From Paraphaeosphaeria minitans (lineage: Eukaryota > Ascomycota > Dothideomycetes > Pleosporales > Didymosphaeriaceae), in contig WJXW01000002.1 of NCBI GenBank assembly GCA_015832175.1, forward strand, positions 1,488,001 through 1,552,000: a stretch of DNA of 64,000 bases. The letters are read 5' to 3'. Positions 35,205 to 46,792 of this stretch are shown here, in pieces. The translations under genes were made by a program, and so were the position numbers. The notes under the pieces were generated by a model, which was given only the letters and a program-made list of their open reading frames with translations, was not told where the DNA came from and did not search any database. How positions within the stretch are numbered: the stretch's first letter is position 1; each line of letters opens with the position of its first letter.

Positions 35205-35518
35205 GTACACGCTGGGGTTCATGTGTCGCGGATGAACTGGTGATAAGTGTACGAGACGCTAGTCCTGACCAGGTTAGTGTGGCCTCAACCGAGCGATAAC
35301 GGGCCTCTTTGGACATGATAGATACATCCCACTCATGCGCCGTCGGGGTCTTGTCTATCAGTTCCCTTTACAGCACGAAACCTCGCCGTTATGGGCACCC
35401 GTGATGTACACGCTACACAGTGCCTAGGCAGTCTACCGGTAGGCCACTCCCTGTGGCCATCATTCGTTCTATAGGGAGCCGCATTTCCGAGTCCCAGGAT
35501 GTGGCCGACGCCACACCC

Positions 35519-35592
35519 AGCTTCCTTCCCACCCAGCCTCCTTCCCACCCAGCCTCCTTCCCACCCAGCTTCCTTCCCACCCAGCTTCCTTC
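35519..35592. repeat. 16-bp tandem repeat, about four and a half copies
   Basis: The unit TTCCCACCCAGCCTCC alternates with a TTCCCACCCAGCTTCC variant. Confidence 0.92.
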
Positions 35593-37388
35593 CGTAGCAT
35601 CACGGGCCGGCTGCCCTGACAGGGGATAAGGGCAATGGCTGGGTAGATCGGTGCATCTGCCCACGACGGTCGGCTTGCTGTCGTAGTTCGAAGAGCCATC
35701 CCGCGCTCTCTTCGGACGAGATAACGCCCACGTCCACGTCGCAGGCTATCTGCTGCCGTCGGCGAGCATTGCGGTGCCTTTGCAAAGGATGACTCGAGCA
35801 TACCTACGTGATGTCGTGACCATTCACTCCTTGTCGACAATTGCGTCGACGCTGGACAAGGCCGGGAGACTGTACCGCTCCGTAAACAGATGTTTTTGAG
35901 AGGGCCAGCTTGGACAAAACTTTCCAACGAGGAACACGTCTTGACGAGCTGCAGAAGCGCCAGATCGGAAACTTTGCCACGTGAGTAGGCGAGTACCTAA
36001 GCGCACGTGCTATCTCCTTGGGATCTCGTTTCGGAAGCGGAAGGCGCCATCCGACGGGACTCCTCGCCATCTCCTCTCCAGCCACAACAACACCCCACCC
36101 GCCCACTCGCCCATCGTCTCTCCAGTCTCGCTTACCTTTTACATGTTGCATGCCTCACATGTTTCAGACTTGCGTGCGCCACCTTCCCACATCACCCATG
36201 GATGGGCTTCTTTGGGAAAGAGCCATCATTGGCCACAAAGGTACCGTAGCAACACGAGGGAGACCTTGCCTCTCTGCTTCGACAAATTGATGTGCTGTAC
36301 TTGATCTTGCCTGACGAAAGCTATACCTTCAGTCCCTACGGAATTGATGTGGATTTCGGCGATCCATGCGAGCTCGGCTCCGCATTTTGAGGTCAGGACT
36401 TGCAAGTAGGTACCGAGTCTATTGGACAATTCCTGACTTCTAGTGAATGCGAATCGCGGACCATCTTCTCGTCATATCTTCGTTACTTCCCTACCTGCCA
36501 TACAGCGGGATGGTCTTTGCTCCAGAACGTTCCAAATTGCTTCCTTCACCCCTTCAAGGCCACTGAAAATTGCCGCAACCCCCCGTGGAGCAACGTACCT
36601 TGACTCTCCGTAGTTCATCTACAGTTCCGACATTCGAAGGGGGGACTTTTTATGAGGCCTGCGTTTTTGCATCTGGACCTTGGATAGCATCTGCAGTCTT
36701 GAATTGACAAGTATCCGTATGCAGGAAAATAGGCGAAACGAGGCAAGGACGTTCCAACGCACGTAGGTATCTACAACGTCTAGGAAGAAGTGGGTCCGAA
36801 GCAAGGCCGTTACTTTGGCCCCCTAACCTTGATTCGCGAGATGCGATTGGCTGCGAGTCATGGTCCCGACATGGATGCGGTTAGTCCGCTCACTACGTTC
36901 ATGTCCGGGATGTGTGAACGCTGACTACTTTTCCTACGCGCACAACCGAGCACACCTAGGAATACAAAACTTGCAGTCGGATGTCGCACTTGAATCATAT
37001 ACCTATAGTAGATTATCACTGGCGAGCCTGTTCTCAAGCTATGTGGACTATACCGCACGTGAGCTGTACACACCCCTTGGACGGGCGGACGATCATCGCA
37101 ATCACATCTTACTACCATGGTCAGGAACACCGTAACTCTGTAACAAATCCCAACTTCTCTTCGTGACGGTCCATCATCGCGGCGCCTCATCATCAGCCAC
37201 AACTACATCCATCAGCACGACAAGATATCAGCACGACAGGATGCGTCGCGAGCAGAACCACGTGCAACGGATAGCCAGGAGCCTTACACCCCCGGGTCCG
37301 AGATCCACGCAGCTTCTCCATGTACACGGGAACCCCTTGTACATTCATGCCTATCGCTTTCCATGTCCACGCTCTCCTAGACCACCAT

Positions 37389-37411
37389 CCCTCCCTCCCT
37401 CCCTCCCTCCC
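37389..37411. repeat. (CCCT)n microsatellite
   Basis: About five CCCT units directly before the ATG of the epimerase relic. Confidence 0.9.
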
Positions 37412-37415
37412 CGAA

Positions 37416-37612
37416 ATGCACATCGCCCTAACCGGCGGCACCCGGCTTCATCGGCCGCGCCCTCGTCCCCGAGCTCACTCTCCGCCGGCCACACCATCAC
37501 CGCGCTCTCCCGCTGCTCCACTTCCGCACCCCTCCTCACCCCCTGGCTGCACCCCGCATCCAGGCTCCCTTTTCGAAGGGTCTGCTCTCGCCGCCGCGGG
37601 GAAGATTACTGA
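37416..37612 (+). pseudogene. frameshifted N-terminal relic of an NAD-dependent epimerase (SDR)
   Basis: Starting at an ATG, one frame reads MHIALTGGT. An adjacent frame continues GFIGRALVPEL. A third frame continues SAGHTITALSRCSTSAPLLT. A further frame change gives TPHPGSLFEGSALAAAGK. Read in order these pieces make a normal SDR start: the Rossmann GxxGFIG nucleotide-binding loop, then a basic strand and a helix. At least three frame changes occur within 200 bp with no room for introns, and nothing of the remaining about 250 residues follows. It is a truncated, decayed copy. The family resemblance is to DUF1731-type epimerases, from memory. Confidence 0.65.
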
Positions 37613-37791
37613 GGGAGAAGGGTGTTCGAGGATTGGATGGGTGAGAGTAATTTCAAGCGACAGCAGTGGCGATTGCGTTGGGAAGGCCCTGCCGTTTGAA
37701 AGTTGGGTATCATTGTTGTATGTGTTGTATGTACATCACTGTACTCGTACATGCTTTGCATCCGAGGGCGGAGTAACATCCGCCACCTTGT

Positions 37792-39189
37792 TCAGACTAC
37801 GACGCGTCTGAGGGCTTCGGTGCCCCCGAGTATTTTCCGACCGGTGACGGCGTCTCTCCCTTTGCCGCTCTCCCATCGGCCTTCTCGGCTCCCTTCTTCC
37901 CTCTCCCAACCTTCGTCCTCTTCTTCTCCGTTCTCGGCCTTGAACCCTGCTGCCCCCTCCATGAAAGCCACTTGGCGTTCATGGGAGCCCTCGACCCACT
38001 GGTGTATGCACTTGTAGCAGTAGACAAATCCAGTAGGGGAGGCGGTGGGCGTCACAACAGGGTTCGCGCAGATGGGGCATAGGTGGGAATCGGTCGGCAT
38101 TGGTACAGTGAAAATAGGAAGAAGGGAAGACGAAGATATTGGCGGGTCGATGCGTTTGTCCTTCTCCGAGGAGGATGGCGAGGGCCGTTGCTTCTCGTCC
38201 GTGGATGCGTCTTTGGTGGTTTCTCGTTTGGCCGAAGGAGGGAGGCTAGGAAGTATCGGTGGCGGCAGTTCGATATTCTCGGCAGCTTTCTGCGATAGCT
38301 GTCGCGCAAAATCGGATGCATACCACCACTCGAGGAACTTCAACGCGAATATGCTCGTGGGCAGCAGTATCTTCAATGAAGATAGCAACCGAGGCTTGAG
38401 GCTGCGTACCATGTTTCTGGGCGAGAAGATGGAGCCGCCCTCTCCTGGCCGCACCGGGCCAACGTTTCGCGGTTGCGCGGCCAGTGCAATGGCCCTATGA
38501 TCTGCCTCGCCCAGTCTCCGTATCCGTGTCCCGATAAGCCACAGGAAAGGTGACGAGTACTTGGTCCCATCGAACAAGTAAGCCATATTGAAGACGATCA
38601 TAGAGAAATAGTAGGCGGCGTTGACGCTGGGGTAGACGTTCCGCAGGAACCATTTATAGTAGAACAGTAGCCGCTCTTTGATGGTGGCGCCGGGCCTGAG
38701 TGCGTCTCTTTCACGATTGTAGCCTGCGCCGAGGATGCTGGAGTGGGCCGCGTGCACGTCGTATCCCTCGTCCAGCTTCCTCTTGAGCCACGGCAGCCCC
38801 ACGAGGACAGCCAAGTTGCGCCATATGTCTCCTTCTCCTAACTTCACAGCGTCTCGCACGCTTCCGCTGGCGCCCAGCTCTGCGCGCGGGACTTCTCCGC
38901 CCTTGACACGCAGCACCAGGGCGCGCTTGAGGCCGTAGAAGTTCTCGGTGAAGGACCCCCCATATGTGCGGAGGAAGTGGCGCTCCACGAGCAGCATGAC
39001 CAAGGCGTAGACTTCATCGAAGGAATTGAGCACGGGCAGCAGGTAGCGCGGATATCGATGCGTGGAGACGGCGAGGAGGTAGCGGAGCGAGGGCGGGAGC
39101 AGTGACGCGAGCTGCTGTTCCGAGAGGAGCTCGAAGAGCGACGGCTTGAGGTCGTCTATGCCATGCTGTAGGCTGGGCAGATATTCCAT
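37792..39189 (-). CDS. PEX12: peroxin-12, peroxisomal RING E3 subunit
   Basis: Single exon, 465 aa from the ATG at 39189. The N-terminal Pex2/Pex12 domain shows SLFELLSEQQLASLLPPSLR, then FDEVYALVMLLVERHFLRTY and SFTENFYGLKRALV. About five membrane segments lie in the middle (IVFNMAYLFDGTKYSSPFLW is one). The C-terminal zinc-binding RING at 371-394 has CPICANP and FVYCYKCIHQWV, the four-cysteine form typical of Pex12. Family role: with Pex2 and Pex10 it forms the ligase that ubiquitinates the import receptor Pex5 at the peroxisome. A Lys/Glu-rich tail of about 70 residues follows the RING and is longer than I expect. The gene is divergent from the PQ-loop gene, 263 bp between the ATGs. Confidence 0.93.
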   Translation of the reverse strand: MEYLPSLQHGIDDLKPSLFELLSEQQLASLLPPSLRYLLAVSTHRYPRYLLPVLNSFDEVYALVMLLVERHFLRTYGGSFTENFYGLKRALVLRVKGGEVPRAELGASGSVRDAVKLGEGDIWRNLAVLVGLPWLKRKLDEGYDVHAAHSSILGAGYNRERDALRPGATIKERLLFYYKWFLRNVYPSVNAAYYFSMIVFNMAYLFDGTKYSSPFLWLIGTRIRRLGEADHRAIALAAQPRNVGPVRPGEGGSIFSPRNMVRSLKPRLLSSLKILLPTSIFALKFLEWWYASDFARQLSQKAAENIELPPPILPSLPPSAKRETTKDASTDEKQRPSPSSSEKDKRIDPPISSSSLLPIFTVPMPTDSHLCPICANPVVTPTASPTGFVYCYKCIHQWVEGSHERQVAFMEGAAGFKAENGEEEDEGWEREEGSREGRWESGKGRDAVTGRKILGGTEALRRVVV

Positions 39190-39452
39190 CGCGCCGGGGT
39201 GTTGTTTGGCGCTGATGCTGGGCGCAACATGTATAAAAGTATATCTACAGCTCGCCGTGGCCGTGAGGGATGGATAAGGCGCGCTGGGCCGAGGCATCGG
39301 AACGGAAGACGCCGTCGGCTGCAACTGGGCCGCTTGTCCCCTTGGCCGGGCCGACGTCACAAGCTCAAGCTCTCCAACACGCGCAGCGCGTAGGCAGCGC
39401 AGTTCAATCATCACAGCGGGTTGAACCCCCATAGCTCGTTCAAAACACGACC

Positions 39453-40422
39453 ATGATGCTATCTGCTGGTTCTGCGAGGTGTCGGGAGCTGGAGCATCCC
39501 GACATCGCCAACCTCTCCATCTCGGTGTAAGTCCACTTGGATACGAGCTCCCACAGCAGCTGACCAGCCGCACAGCTTCATTCTCGTCGGCATCCTGGTG
39601 TCGTACCTCCCGCAACATGTAAAGATCATAATGCGCCGCTCGTCGCGCGGTCTGAGCCCGCTGTTCGTGCTGCTCGGCACTGTGTCAGGCACCGCCAGCA
39701 TCGCAAACATCTTGACTCTGCCTGAGAGCACGCGCGACATGGCATGCTGCAGCGAAATTGGGCGTTTCCCCTGCGCAGCTGCGTTGTTGGGCATCGCACA
39801 AATAGGCGTGCAGTGGACGTGCTTCTTCTTCATGTAACTTGCACACCGAGTCTGTCGCTCCCATCCGCTGACAAGTTCCAGCATGCTCCTGTTCCTCATC
39901 TTCTTCCCACGCAACGCCGAAGACACCGAGTCGCAGGACACAACCCTCCCCACCTGGAAGGAGGCTATAGTCGTCCTCGCCGTATCCCTCGCGTTCTTCG
40001 TCTTTGCCCTTCTCGGCTCCGTCATCTTCGTGTACGCTGCACCCTCCCATATCAGAGGTTGGGCCAACTTCCTCGGGCTTCTAGCCACTACACTTGCTGC
40101 TATACAATACATACCCCAGATAATTACTACATGGAGGCTGCAAGAGACGGGAAGCTTGTCGGTGCCTATGATGGTGATACAGACGCCCGGGAGCTTTGTT
40201 TTCGCGGCAAGCCTGGCAGTCAGACTGGGTCCCGGAGGCTGGAGCGCCTGGGGTCTTTTCATCTTCACAGGCTTGTTGCAAGGGGTCCTTCTGGGTATGA
40301 GTATGTGCTTCATCTGGAGGGATAGACAAGCGGCGAAGTCGGGGAGCACTCCTGCTGTGGACGCGACTGGCGAGGATAACGAGCAAACGCCGCTCGTAAG
40401 TAATGGAATAGCTGGTAGATAG
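39453..40422 (+). CDS. PQ-loop repeat membrane protein
   Basis: Exons 39453..39526, 39576..39833 and 39882..40422, 290 aa. There are two PQ-loop motifs: LVSYLPQHVKIIMRRSSRGL near residue 33, and AIQYIPQIITTWRLQETGSL near 185. About seven helices are expected, with an acidic lumenal or cytosolic loop (NAEDTESQDT) between the halves. A polar tail with EDNEQTPLVS follows. PQ-loop proteins include the vacuolar or lysosomal cystine and basic-amino-acid exporters (cystinosin, Ypq/PQLC2) and relatives. The substrate cannot be told from the sequence. The first ATG is at 39453, with a second Met directly after. Confidence 0.85.
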
Positions 40423-41095
40423 CTACGATAATTGATCTGCATGTGCGTGGTATGATGATGCTTCTTTCGCTTTGCTGGCTAGCTCCCTCCACACGTAGGC
40501 GGTATCTGAACGGCCACGAGAGCAGGAGCGGCTTGATTGCACCCTTCATTGCTTATGGCAAGTCCCCAACCACAGCTACTTGCCATATCTTCGTGATGCG
40601 CCCTTGTTTCTCGCACCAGCGTCTCGCATGGATGCCGCGGTCGTGTCTCTTGGTTACCCTACGCCGCGCGGACCACGGCATTCGCCTATCGGAGAATGAG
40701 GTTTTATACGAAAAATTTGCAGCGCAGCGTCAGCGAAGAGCTGAGTACAAACAGGATGAGCAGCGGTCTGCATATAAAATCAAAAAGATGAAGATCAGGT
40801 CACCAATCTGGAAGTTCGCTTGCATGCGCTGCGTCAAAGAAAAGGGCGTAAAGCTAAGCTCAAAAGCTGTAGGAGCCGCGCATGCAACTACCGCATCTAG
40901 CCTGTTGCTGCACCGCAAATTCTGGGTAGTCCACACGGCGATCCCGCGCCAACTTCATATACATAGCGTTCACTGCTTTTCTAGCTCCAAGACCTTCCAA
41001 CTCTCGAAATCTGCAATTCAATTTCCAGCACCTCGCCATTTGCAGAGTCCGGTGTGGTGTGTGACGTCCGAGCAACCCCGCCTCTCACCCGCATC
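40423..41095. other. spacer and promoter of the MATE gene
   Basis: About 670 bp with no recognised gene. A 280-codon frame runs through it into the MATE gene in another frame and is a shadow. Confidence 0.5.
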
Positions 41096-43194
41096 ATGGC
41101 GCCGCCACGGGATCACGATAACGGCGAGTTTGCCCCCGTATCAGATATTACATCGCAATTGGAACACCTTTCTTCGTCCCCGCAAATTGCTGAAGAGGCA
41201 ATCGCCCGCGATATTGAGGAAGATGACGCGCCGTCCGAGGACGAGACAGAGTCAGACACAGATGGTTCGTCCACTGTCCGCCAGTTCTCCATGATCAACT
41301 CGTACCAACGACCGAGCTACATGAATCCCGGCGCGCGTGGAACTGTCTTTTCTTCCAGTGTGCCCAGCCAAAACTATGTCTCTGACCACCAGAATTGGAA
41401 GAAGCACAGCTATTTGAGTAAGAAAGAGCGTGATGAGGTGCTGGAGCAGGAGCGGAGCCTCCTCCGCGACAACGACTTACTTCCACCAAAACACCCTAGA
41501 AGAGGTAGTGAAAACGGAGGCTATGGCGCTGTCGCCCGGCGATTGAGTCTACCTGGATTGCGAAAGACGAAGAGCGCTACAGCCGACAATCGGCAAGAAT
41601 CTGACGGTCCGAATGAGAGGAATCCGCTTCTGGGGGATCCAAACTTGCCTTATGCAGGGCTAGATACACCGAAGACTATTGCACAACGCTTCGACGAGGC
41701 GGTTGCATCTGGGCGATTGAAGACGACATGGCAACGAGAAGCGAAGGTTTTGCTGAAGAGCTCAGCACCGCTTATCTTGACGTTTTTGTTGCAGTATAGC
41801 TTGCCCGTGGCGAGTATCTTCACGGTCGGTCATATTGGAAAGATTGAACTTGGGGCTGTGAGTTTGGCGAGCAGTGAGTCTCCAATACTACTATTCACAC
41901 ATAAGACGTTGAGGATTCTACTAATTGAAATAGTGACTGCTAGCATCACTGGATATGCGGTGTATCAAGGGCTGGCCACCTCTCTTGACACTCTCTGCGC
42001 GCAAGCGTACGGCTCCGGCCGCCCCCATCTTGTAGGTCTGCAGCTGCAGCGAATGCTCTACTTCCTGTGGGTGATCACCATCCCGATTGCAATAATCTGG
42101 GCCTGCGGTGAACAAATCCTCTCTCACATCGTCCCCGACAAGGAAACCGCACGTTTAGCCGGTCTCTACCTACGCGTCTTGATAGCCGGAGCACCAGGCT
42201 ACGCCGCGTTCGAGGGCGGAAAGCGCTACCTACAAGCACAAGGCCTCTTCTCCGCCAACATGTATATCCTGCTCATCTGCGCGCCTCTCAACGCCCTCAT
42301 GAACTACATCTTCGTGTGGCGCCTGGAGTGGGGTTTCGTAGGCGCTCCCATTGCTGTAGCCATCACCGAAAACATCATGCCGCTGATGCTCTTCTGCTAC
42401 GTGCGTTTTGTAGATGGGTACCAGTGCTGGGGCGGTTTCGATCGGCGCGCGCTGAAGAATTGGGGTCCCATGATCCGGCTGGCGATCCCAGGCCTCGTCA
42501 TGGTGCTCGCGGAGTTCCTCGCGTTTGAGATCCTCACGCTCTCTTCTAGCTGGCTGGGCCCCACCACCCTCGCCGCGCAGTCCGTCCTCGGCTCTGTCAC
42601 CGGTATCACCTTCCAGATCCCGTTCCCCATGAGCGTAGCAGCCTCAACGCGAATTGCGAACCTCATCGGCGCTACGCTGCACGAGCACGCGAAGATGGCG
42701 GCCAGGGTCGCGATCTTCTTCTCCGTCGTTGTTGGTATCTTCAACCTCCTGTTTCTGTCTCTACTCCGGAATTACATCCCCAGGCTGTTCACACCGGACG
42801 ACGACGTCATCGATCTCGTCGCCTCGCTGCTCCCGCTATGTGCCGCGTTCCAACTCTTCGACAGCATGCAGGCGAATTCCAACGGCATTCTGCGTGGAAT
42901 TGGAAAGCAGGAGATTGGCGGGTATATTGCGCTGTTCTCGTACTATATTATCGGGATGCCGATAAGCTTTGGGCTTGCTTTTGGCGCGGGGTGGGGTCTT
43001 TGGGGCTTGTGGACGGTGAGTCTGTCTTGTGTGGAAGTGGTAGCGAGGAGCGGGTTGCTGACAATGTATAGGGACCGGCTATTGCGTTGGGTTTCGTTGC
43101 TGCGATTGAAGGATTCTATATCTACGGGACGAGCTGGGAGAGCGCTGTCGTAGCTGCGGAGGAGAGGAATGCTATGGATGAGCAGAGGGCGTGA
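41096..43194 (+). CDS. MATE-family multidrug/metabolite exporter
   Basis: Exons 41096..41873, 41934..43015 and 43072..43194, 660 aa. The first about 215 residues are a cytosolic, Ser/Glu/Asp-rich region typical of fungal vacuolar MATE proteins; it contains EDDAPSEDETESDTD and an RNPLLG motif. Twelve helices follow: FLLQYSLPVASIFTVGHIG, GLATSLDTLCAQAYGSGRPH (the first MATE signature), AIAVAITENIMPLML, and SVAASTRIANLIGA (the second signature). Intron 1 is 60 nt, stop-free and divisible by three. Skipping intron 2 gives the conserved end WTGPAIALGFVAAIEGFYIY. The family exchanges cations or drugs for H+ or Na+. The substrate is unknown. Confidence 0.92.
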
Positions 43195-46181
43195 GGCTTC
43201 GACCTCAATTGCCTGGGAAAGCCGGCTACCTCGCCATAGATTTCTAGCGGCAGGCGTTTGACTGTTGTTTAGGAAGCCTGATACCCATGCTCAGCATCTG
43301 CTTGTATCGTAGAGAATTCTTCAACGTGCATCTGCAGTGAGCAGTGGCGGTGATTGTAGACAGAACCGTAGGCAAGAAACTAGTTTTGCTTGAGGATCTC
43401 CTTGCAACCAACCCTGCTGCATATGTAGTAGAGATGCATTCATGATGCCCGCCATCACTATCGCGTTTTGCCATAGATAACACCAGATGGGATTCATCTA
43501 CAAAATTCACCACCTTCCCACACCTCCTTTTCTCCTCACACTATCATGCCTCTCCTGGCCACTCAAAAGTCCTTTGTACCAAGCCGATGCGCCAATCGTG
43601 GCCCAAAAGCTGCGTAGGAGAAGACTCATGGTTGTTTCTCGACACGCCGCCCTCCCACTCCTTCGCCACCATGCCCAAACCGACGACAGCACATCGCGCG
43701 GTCTATATAATCCCCCTACTTTCGCACCCCTTTGCTCCTCACACTTCCACATTTTCTACCAAAGACAAAAAAAGGTCACTCACCCCAGCATGGGGCTTCG
43801 CGTGTCTAAAACTGTACTTTTTTCAGAACCCATGGGAAGGCCTCTCGGCTGGGAGCTTTTCATGTAGACTATATGTGCTTCATACGCGGTGATGCTACTC
43901 GTCACCACATTCCGATCCGCAGACGAGTTTGGCGGGATCGGATGGTGTCTGGGTATGTAATCTACCTGATTTCGTAGTATTTTGCTCTTCCACAGTTGAA
44001 TAATTTCCACCAAAATCTAAAAGCTTGAATCAATGATGACATGGCCCCTCAATGGGTCTAAAATACATATCGTTGGAAAGCATGTGCGGTCTCCTGTTGG
44101 AAATTCTGGTAAGCACAGGTCTCGCAAATGCGTAGAGCGTTGATCACAATGCTCACTATCGATATCTAAAAACGCGTAGCAGGACCGGGAACTCGGATGA
44201 TGCTTTGGTATCTAAATCATTTTTTTGCGGTCATGTACTCTTCACGCTTACGGGTGTTTGAGATTTGCTGCCTTTCGCACGCGGAGTGCTCTTCACACTT
44301 CTTCGTCGCCCTTGAGCAAGGGGACTGATTTTGTACCGAAGACTAGAGCATGTGCTTCATCTGGAGCTATAGAATTATCATGCGGGCGATACGTATCCCT
44401 TCCAGCTTCCAAAACTTTCAAGCTAACCCTGATGGGATGGGGCTTGCGAGCGAAACAAAGGTAGTAAGACAAGCTTTGGATGACCTTACCAGGTTCTTTG
44501 AGGTGCTGAGACTAGTTATTATTATTGCTATGATACATATAGAGCCCTGAGCTTGAAGTTAGGATGGTCCTCGTGTATGTAACAAAATTCAACACAGTGT
44601 TTCCAGCCGTTGATATTATCAATGGTAGAGTACAGCTAAGACTTAACTTTTCGCTGTATTTATGGGCAGGTAGACGTATACTTCGGGTCGACATCTTTCA
44701 TGTAATTTTCCCGGTCCAAAAACGCGATCTTACGAAGATATAGGAATGCTCTGGTGCCAATGGGATGTGTCACGCTGCGCCTTCTTGGTGGAAATCTATC
44801 ATGATTGTTCGCATCACCATCCTCACTGTGATTTGAGCCGAGCCTCAAGTTTCAGACGACTTCTGTGTATATAATCCCCTTCCAATCCGCTTTATTTTCC
44901 TTTTTTTACATTTCTTCAGCTCCTACAGCGGTACTAAAATTAAAACCCGGGACAGAGTATGTGCTCTGCCGGCTCTAAAAGTCGGCCCCAAAGCATCATG
45001 AGGTGCTCGTGTGAATTGGTATACTGGACTTGGTTCACGAAAAAAAAGGATATTGAGATGATCATACCGCGGTCCTGATGGCTTCAGAATGGAAGTCGCG
45101 TTCTTAATGTGAGAGCATTACTTTAATCCCTGGTGGGCGCGAATACTCGGCTTCTCACGATTCAAAACTCTTGTTGAGTACCCGAAAGCAGAGTGGACTC
45201 GCGAATGTGTTCCGCGTGCTCCAAAAAGACGCACGTAACAATTTCATGAGATGGTAAGGAGCTAGAAGGTAAAATAAATGACATTCATCGGCCCTGGCTA
45301 TAGCCTCAAAATATCGTTTGCGACATGCATGCGTCCTGTTTTCCACTTCACACTTCCACAACGGCAGTGGTCGGCTCAAAGTGCTGAGAAGGAAATATGC
45401 GATTCACCAGCTCAAGCAATGCAAGACCGCCTAAGTGATGGAAAGTGCCTGTAACATGTTTTGTTAGGGACACATGATTCTTTGTGAACGTGTTATTGCC
45501 GCTCTTTACTATTGAGTCGCTTCCTTGGGCGGGTAACAGCGTTCGTGTTCATACGGCCTGTGCGAGGCTAAGAAAACAAAGCAGGTAAAAAATAAATGGT
45601 ACCCTTCTTTGTTTGACGCAAAGCCATCGACCAGGCTGTGTATGTGTGACAGTGTTTCCTGCGTGAGCAATCTGCGTTCCATTTCGGGCAGAAAAACAAA
45701 AGCTTTCGAATGTGTCATTGCTTCTGAACATATCGTTTTTCGAGCTCGCAGAACCAGATAGGCACCCTTTCATGGAAGTGTGTCCACTTGGTGATAAGCA
45801 AATCGCTCCCTGGCCGAGAAGTTTCTTGTCTTGGCATTACTTATCTTATTCGTCAGGATCACCAGACACCGTGGAAAAAAAAAGAAAATGTCTTGTGCGA
45901 GCTTGAGACGTACATTTTGAACGTTCGATGAGACTATCTGCAGGGCTCAGGTCCAAAGAACGCTTCAAACTTCGTCATCTTGGACTGTCCTCCCGGGGCT
46001 CCAAGCAAATTACTTGCAGACGACCAACTTTGCTGGTAACATAAGAGTCGGGGACTATTAAATTATCGCAGGCGTGGCACTTAAACAAGGTTGAAAGTTA
46101 GACCTCATTTTTTGTTACATGATATCCCAGTTTTTTGTGTCCTCTCAGCAGGAGAGATTTAGATTATTGACCATATAACAT
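43195..46181. other. gene-poor stretch
   Basis: About 3 kb without a recognisable gene on either strand. By eye it is more AT-rich than the flanking coding blocks. No tandem repeats, terminal repeats or transposase fragments were noticed. Confidence 0.5.
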
Positions 46182-46721
46182 CTACAACTTGCTCGCAATC
46201 TTCTCCTCCCTTCCCTGCAGACCCGGATGCTGTGTAATGATCGGCCTTGTAACCGCAAAGAAAGCTAAGCCCCCACTTTTGCTGCTGAACTGGCACTTTG
46301 TGCCGACATGAAAGAAGGCGAAATCTCCAGGAACCAAATGATGTGTGACGCCTGTCGCTTCGTCCAGCACATCGATCTGCCCTGAGAGCACGTACTTGGT
46401 TTCTTCATAGGTGTAGGGTGGGATGTTGCGCGTGGGCCCGGGTTGGATCCGGTAGAAGCCTGAGGTCAGGTAGGAGGGGTTGTCTTTGGTTTCTGTTCGG
46501 ACACTATAGGGTGGTCAGAAATGTGGCTAGGTATGAGAACGGGATACGAGAGAGACTACGTACGAGTGGAAGTCTGCGACGATTGCGCTCTCGCCCTCAG
46601 GGATAGGGATGTATTCTTGTCCTGCACCTTTGATGACAGTAAGGGGAACGGCTTTTTGTGACACTGAAAAGGTGTTAGCAAGTGTTACTCCAACTCCTCT
46701 AATCAGAACGCTTCACTCACT
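46182..46721 (-). CDS. EutQ-type cupin protein with intron-split start codon
   Basis: Coding exons are 46721 (a single A), 46663..46564 and 46503..46182, 140 aa. No in-frame ATG exists in genomic DNA. Removing the intron 46720..46664 (GTGAGT donor, TGCTAACA branch, TTTTCAG acceptor) fuses A to TG and creates the ATG of MSQKAVPLTVIKGAG. Intron 2 has a GTACGT donor and a TATAG acceptor. The single beta-barrel shows SGFYRIQPGPTR, YTYEETKYVLSGQIDVLDE and HLVPGDFAFFHVGTKCQFSS, the layout of EutQ-like or ethanolamine-utilisation cupins. The first metal-binding His cluster is replaced by Tyr/Glu, so catalysis is doubtful. Function is unknown; a small cytosolic cupin is likely. Confidence 0.78.
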
Positions 46722-46780
46722 GATTGCTTGTCTTGAGTACTACGAGTAGATATAAAGCCAGGAATGCAGAGGGGACGTTG

Positions 46781-46792
46781 TATATTATATAG
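46781..46792 (-). promoter_or_regulatory. TATA box of the cupin gene
   Basis: CTATATAATATA on the minus strand lies about 60 bp upstream of the A of the split start codon, which implies a very short 5' leader ending in exon 1. Confidence 0.5.

Larger units (their letters stand above)
34744..37415. other. gene-free stretch with two tandem repeats
   Basis: About 2.7 kb. Apart from the ammonium permease promoter near 34744 it holds a 24-bp and a 16-bp tandem repeat and a CCCT microsatellite. I see no gene. Short frames over the repeats are artefacts. Confidence 0.6.

Noticed and set aside
44225..44550. Short + strand frames in the gene-poor block
   Set aside because: Under 80 codons, no motif, no splice partners.
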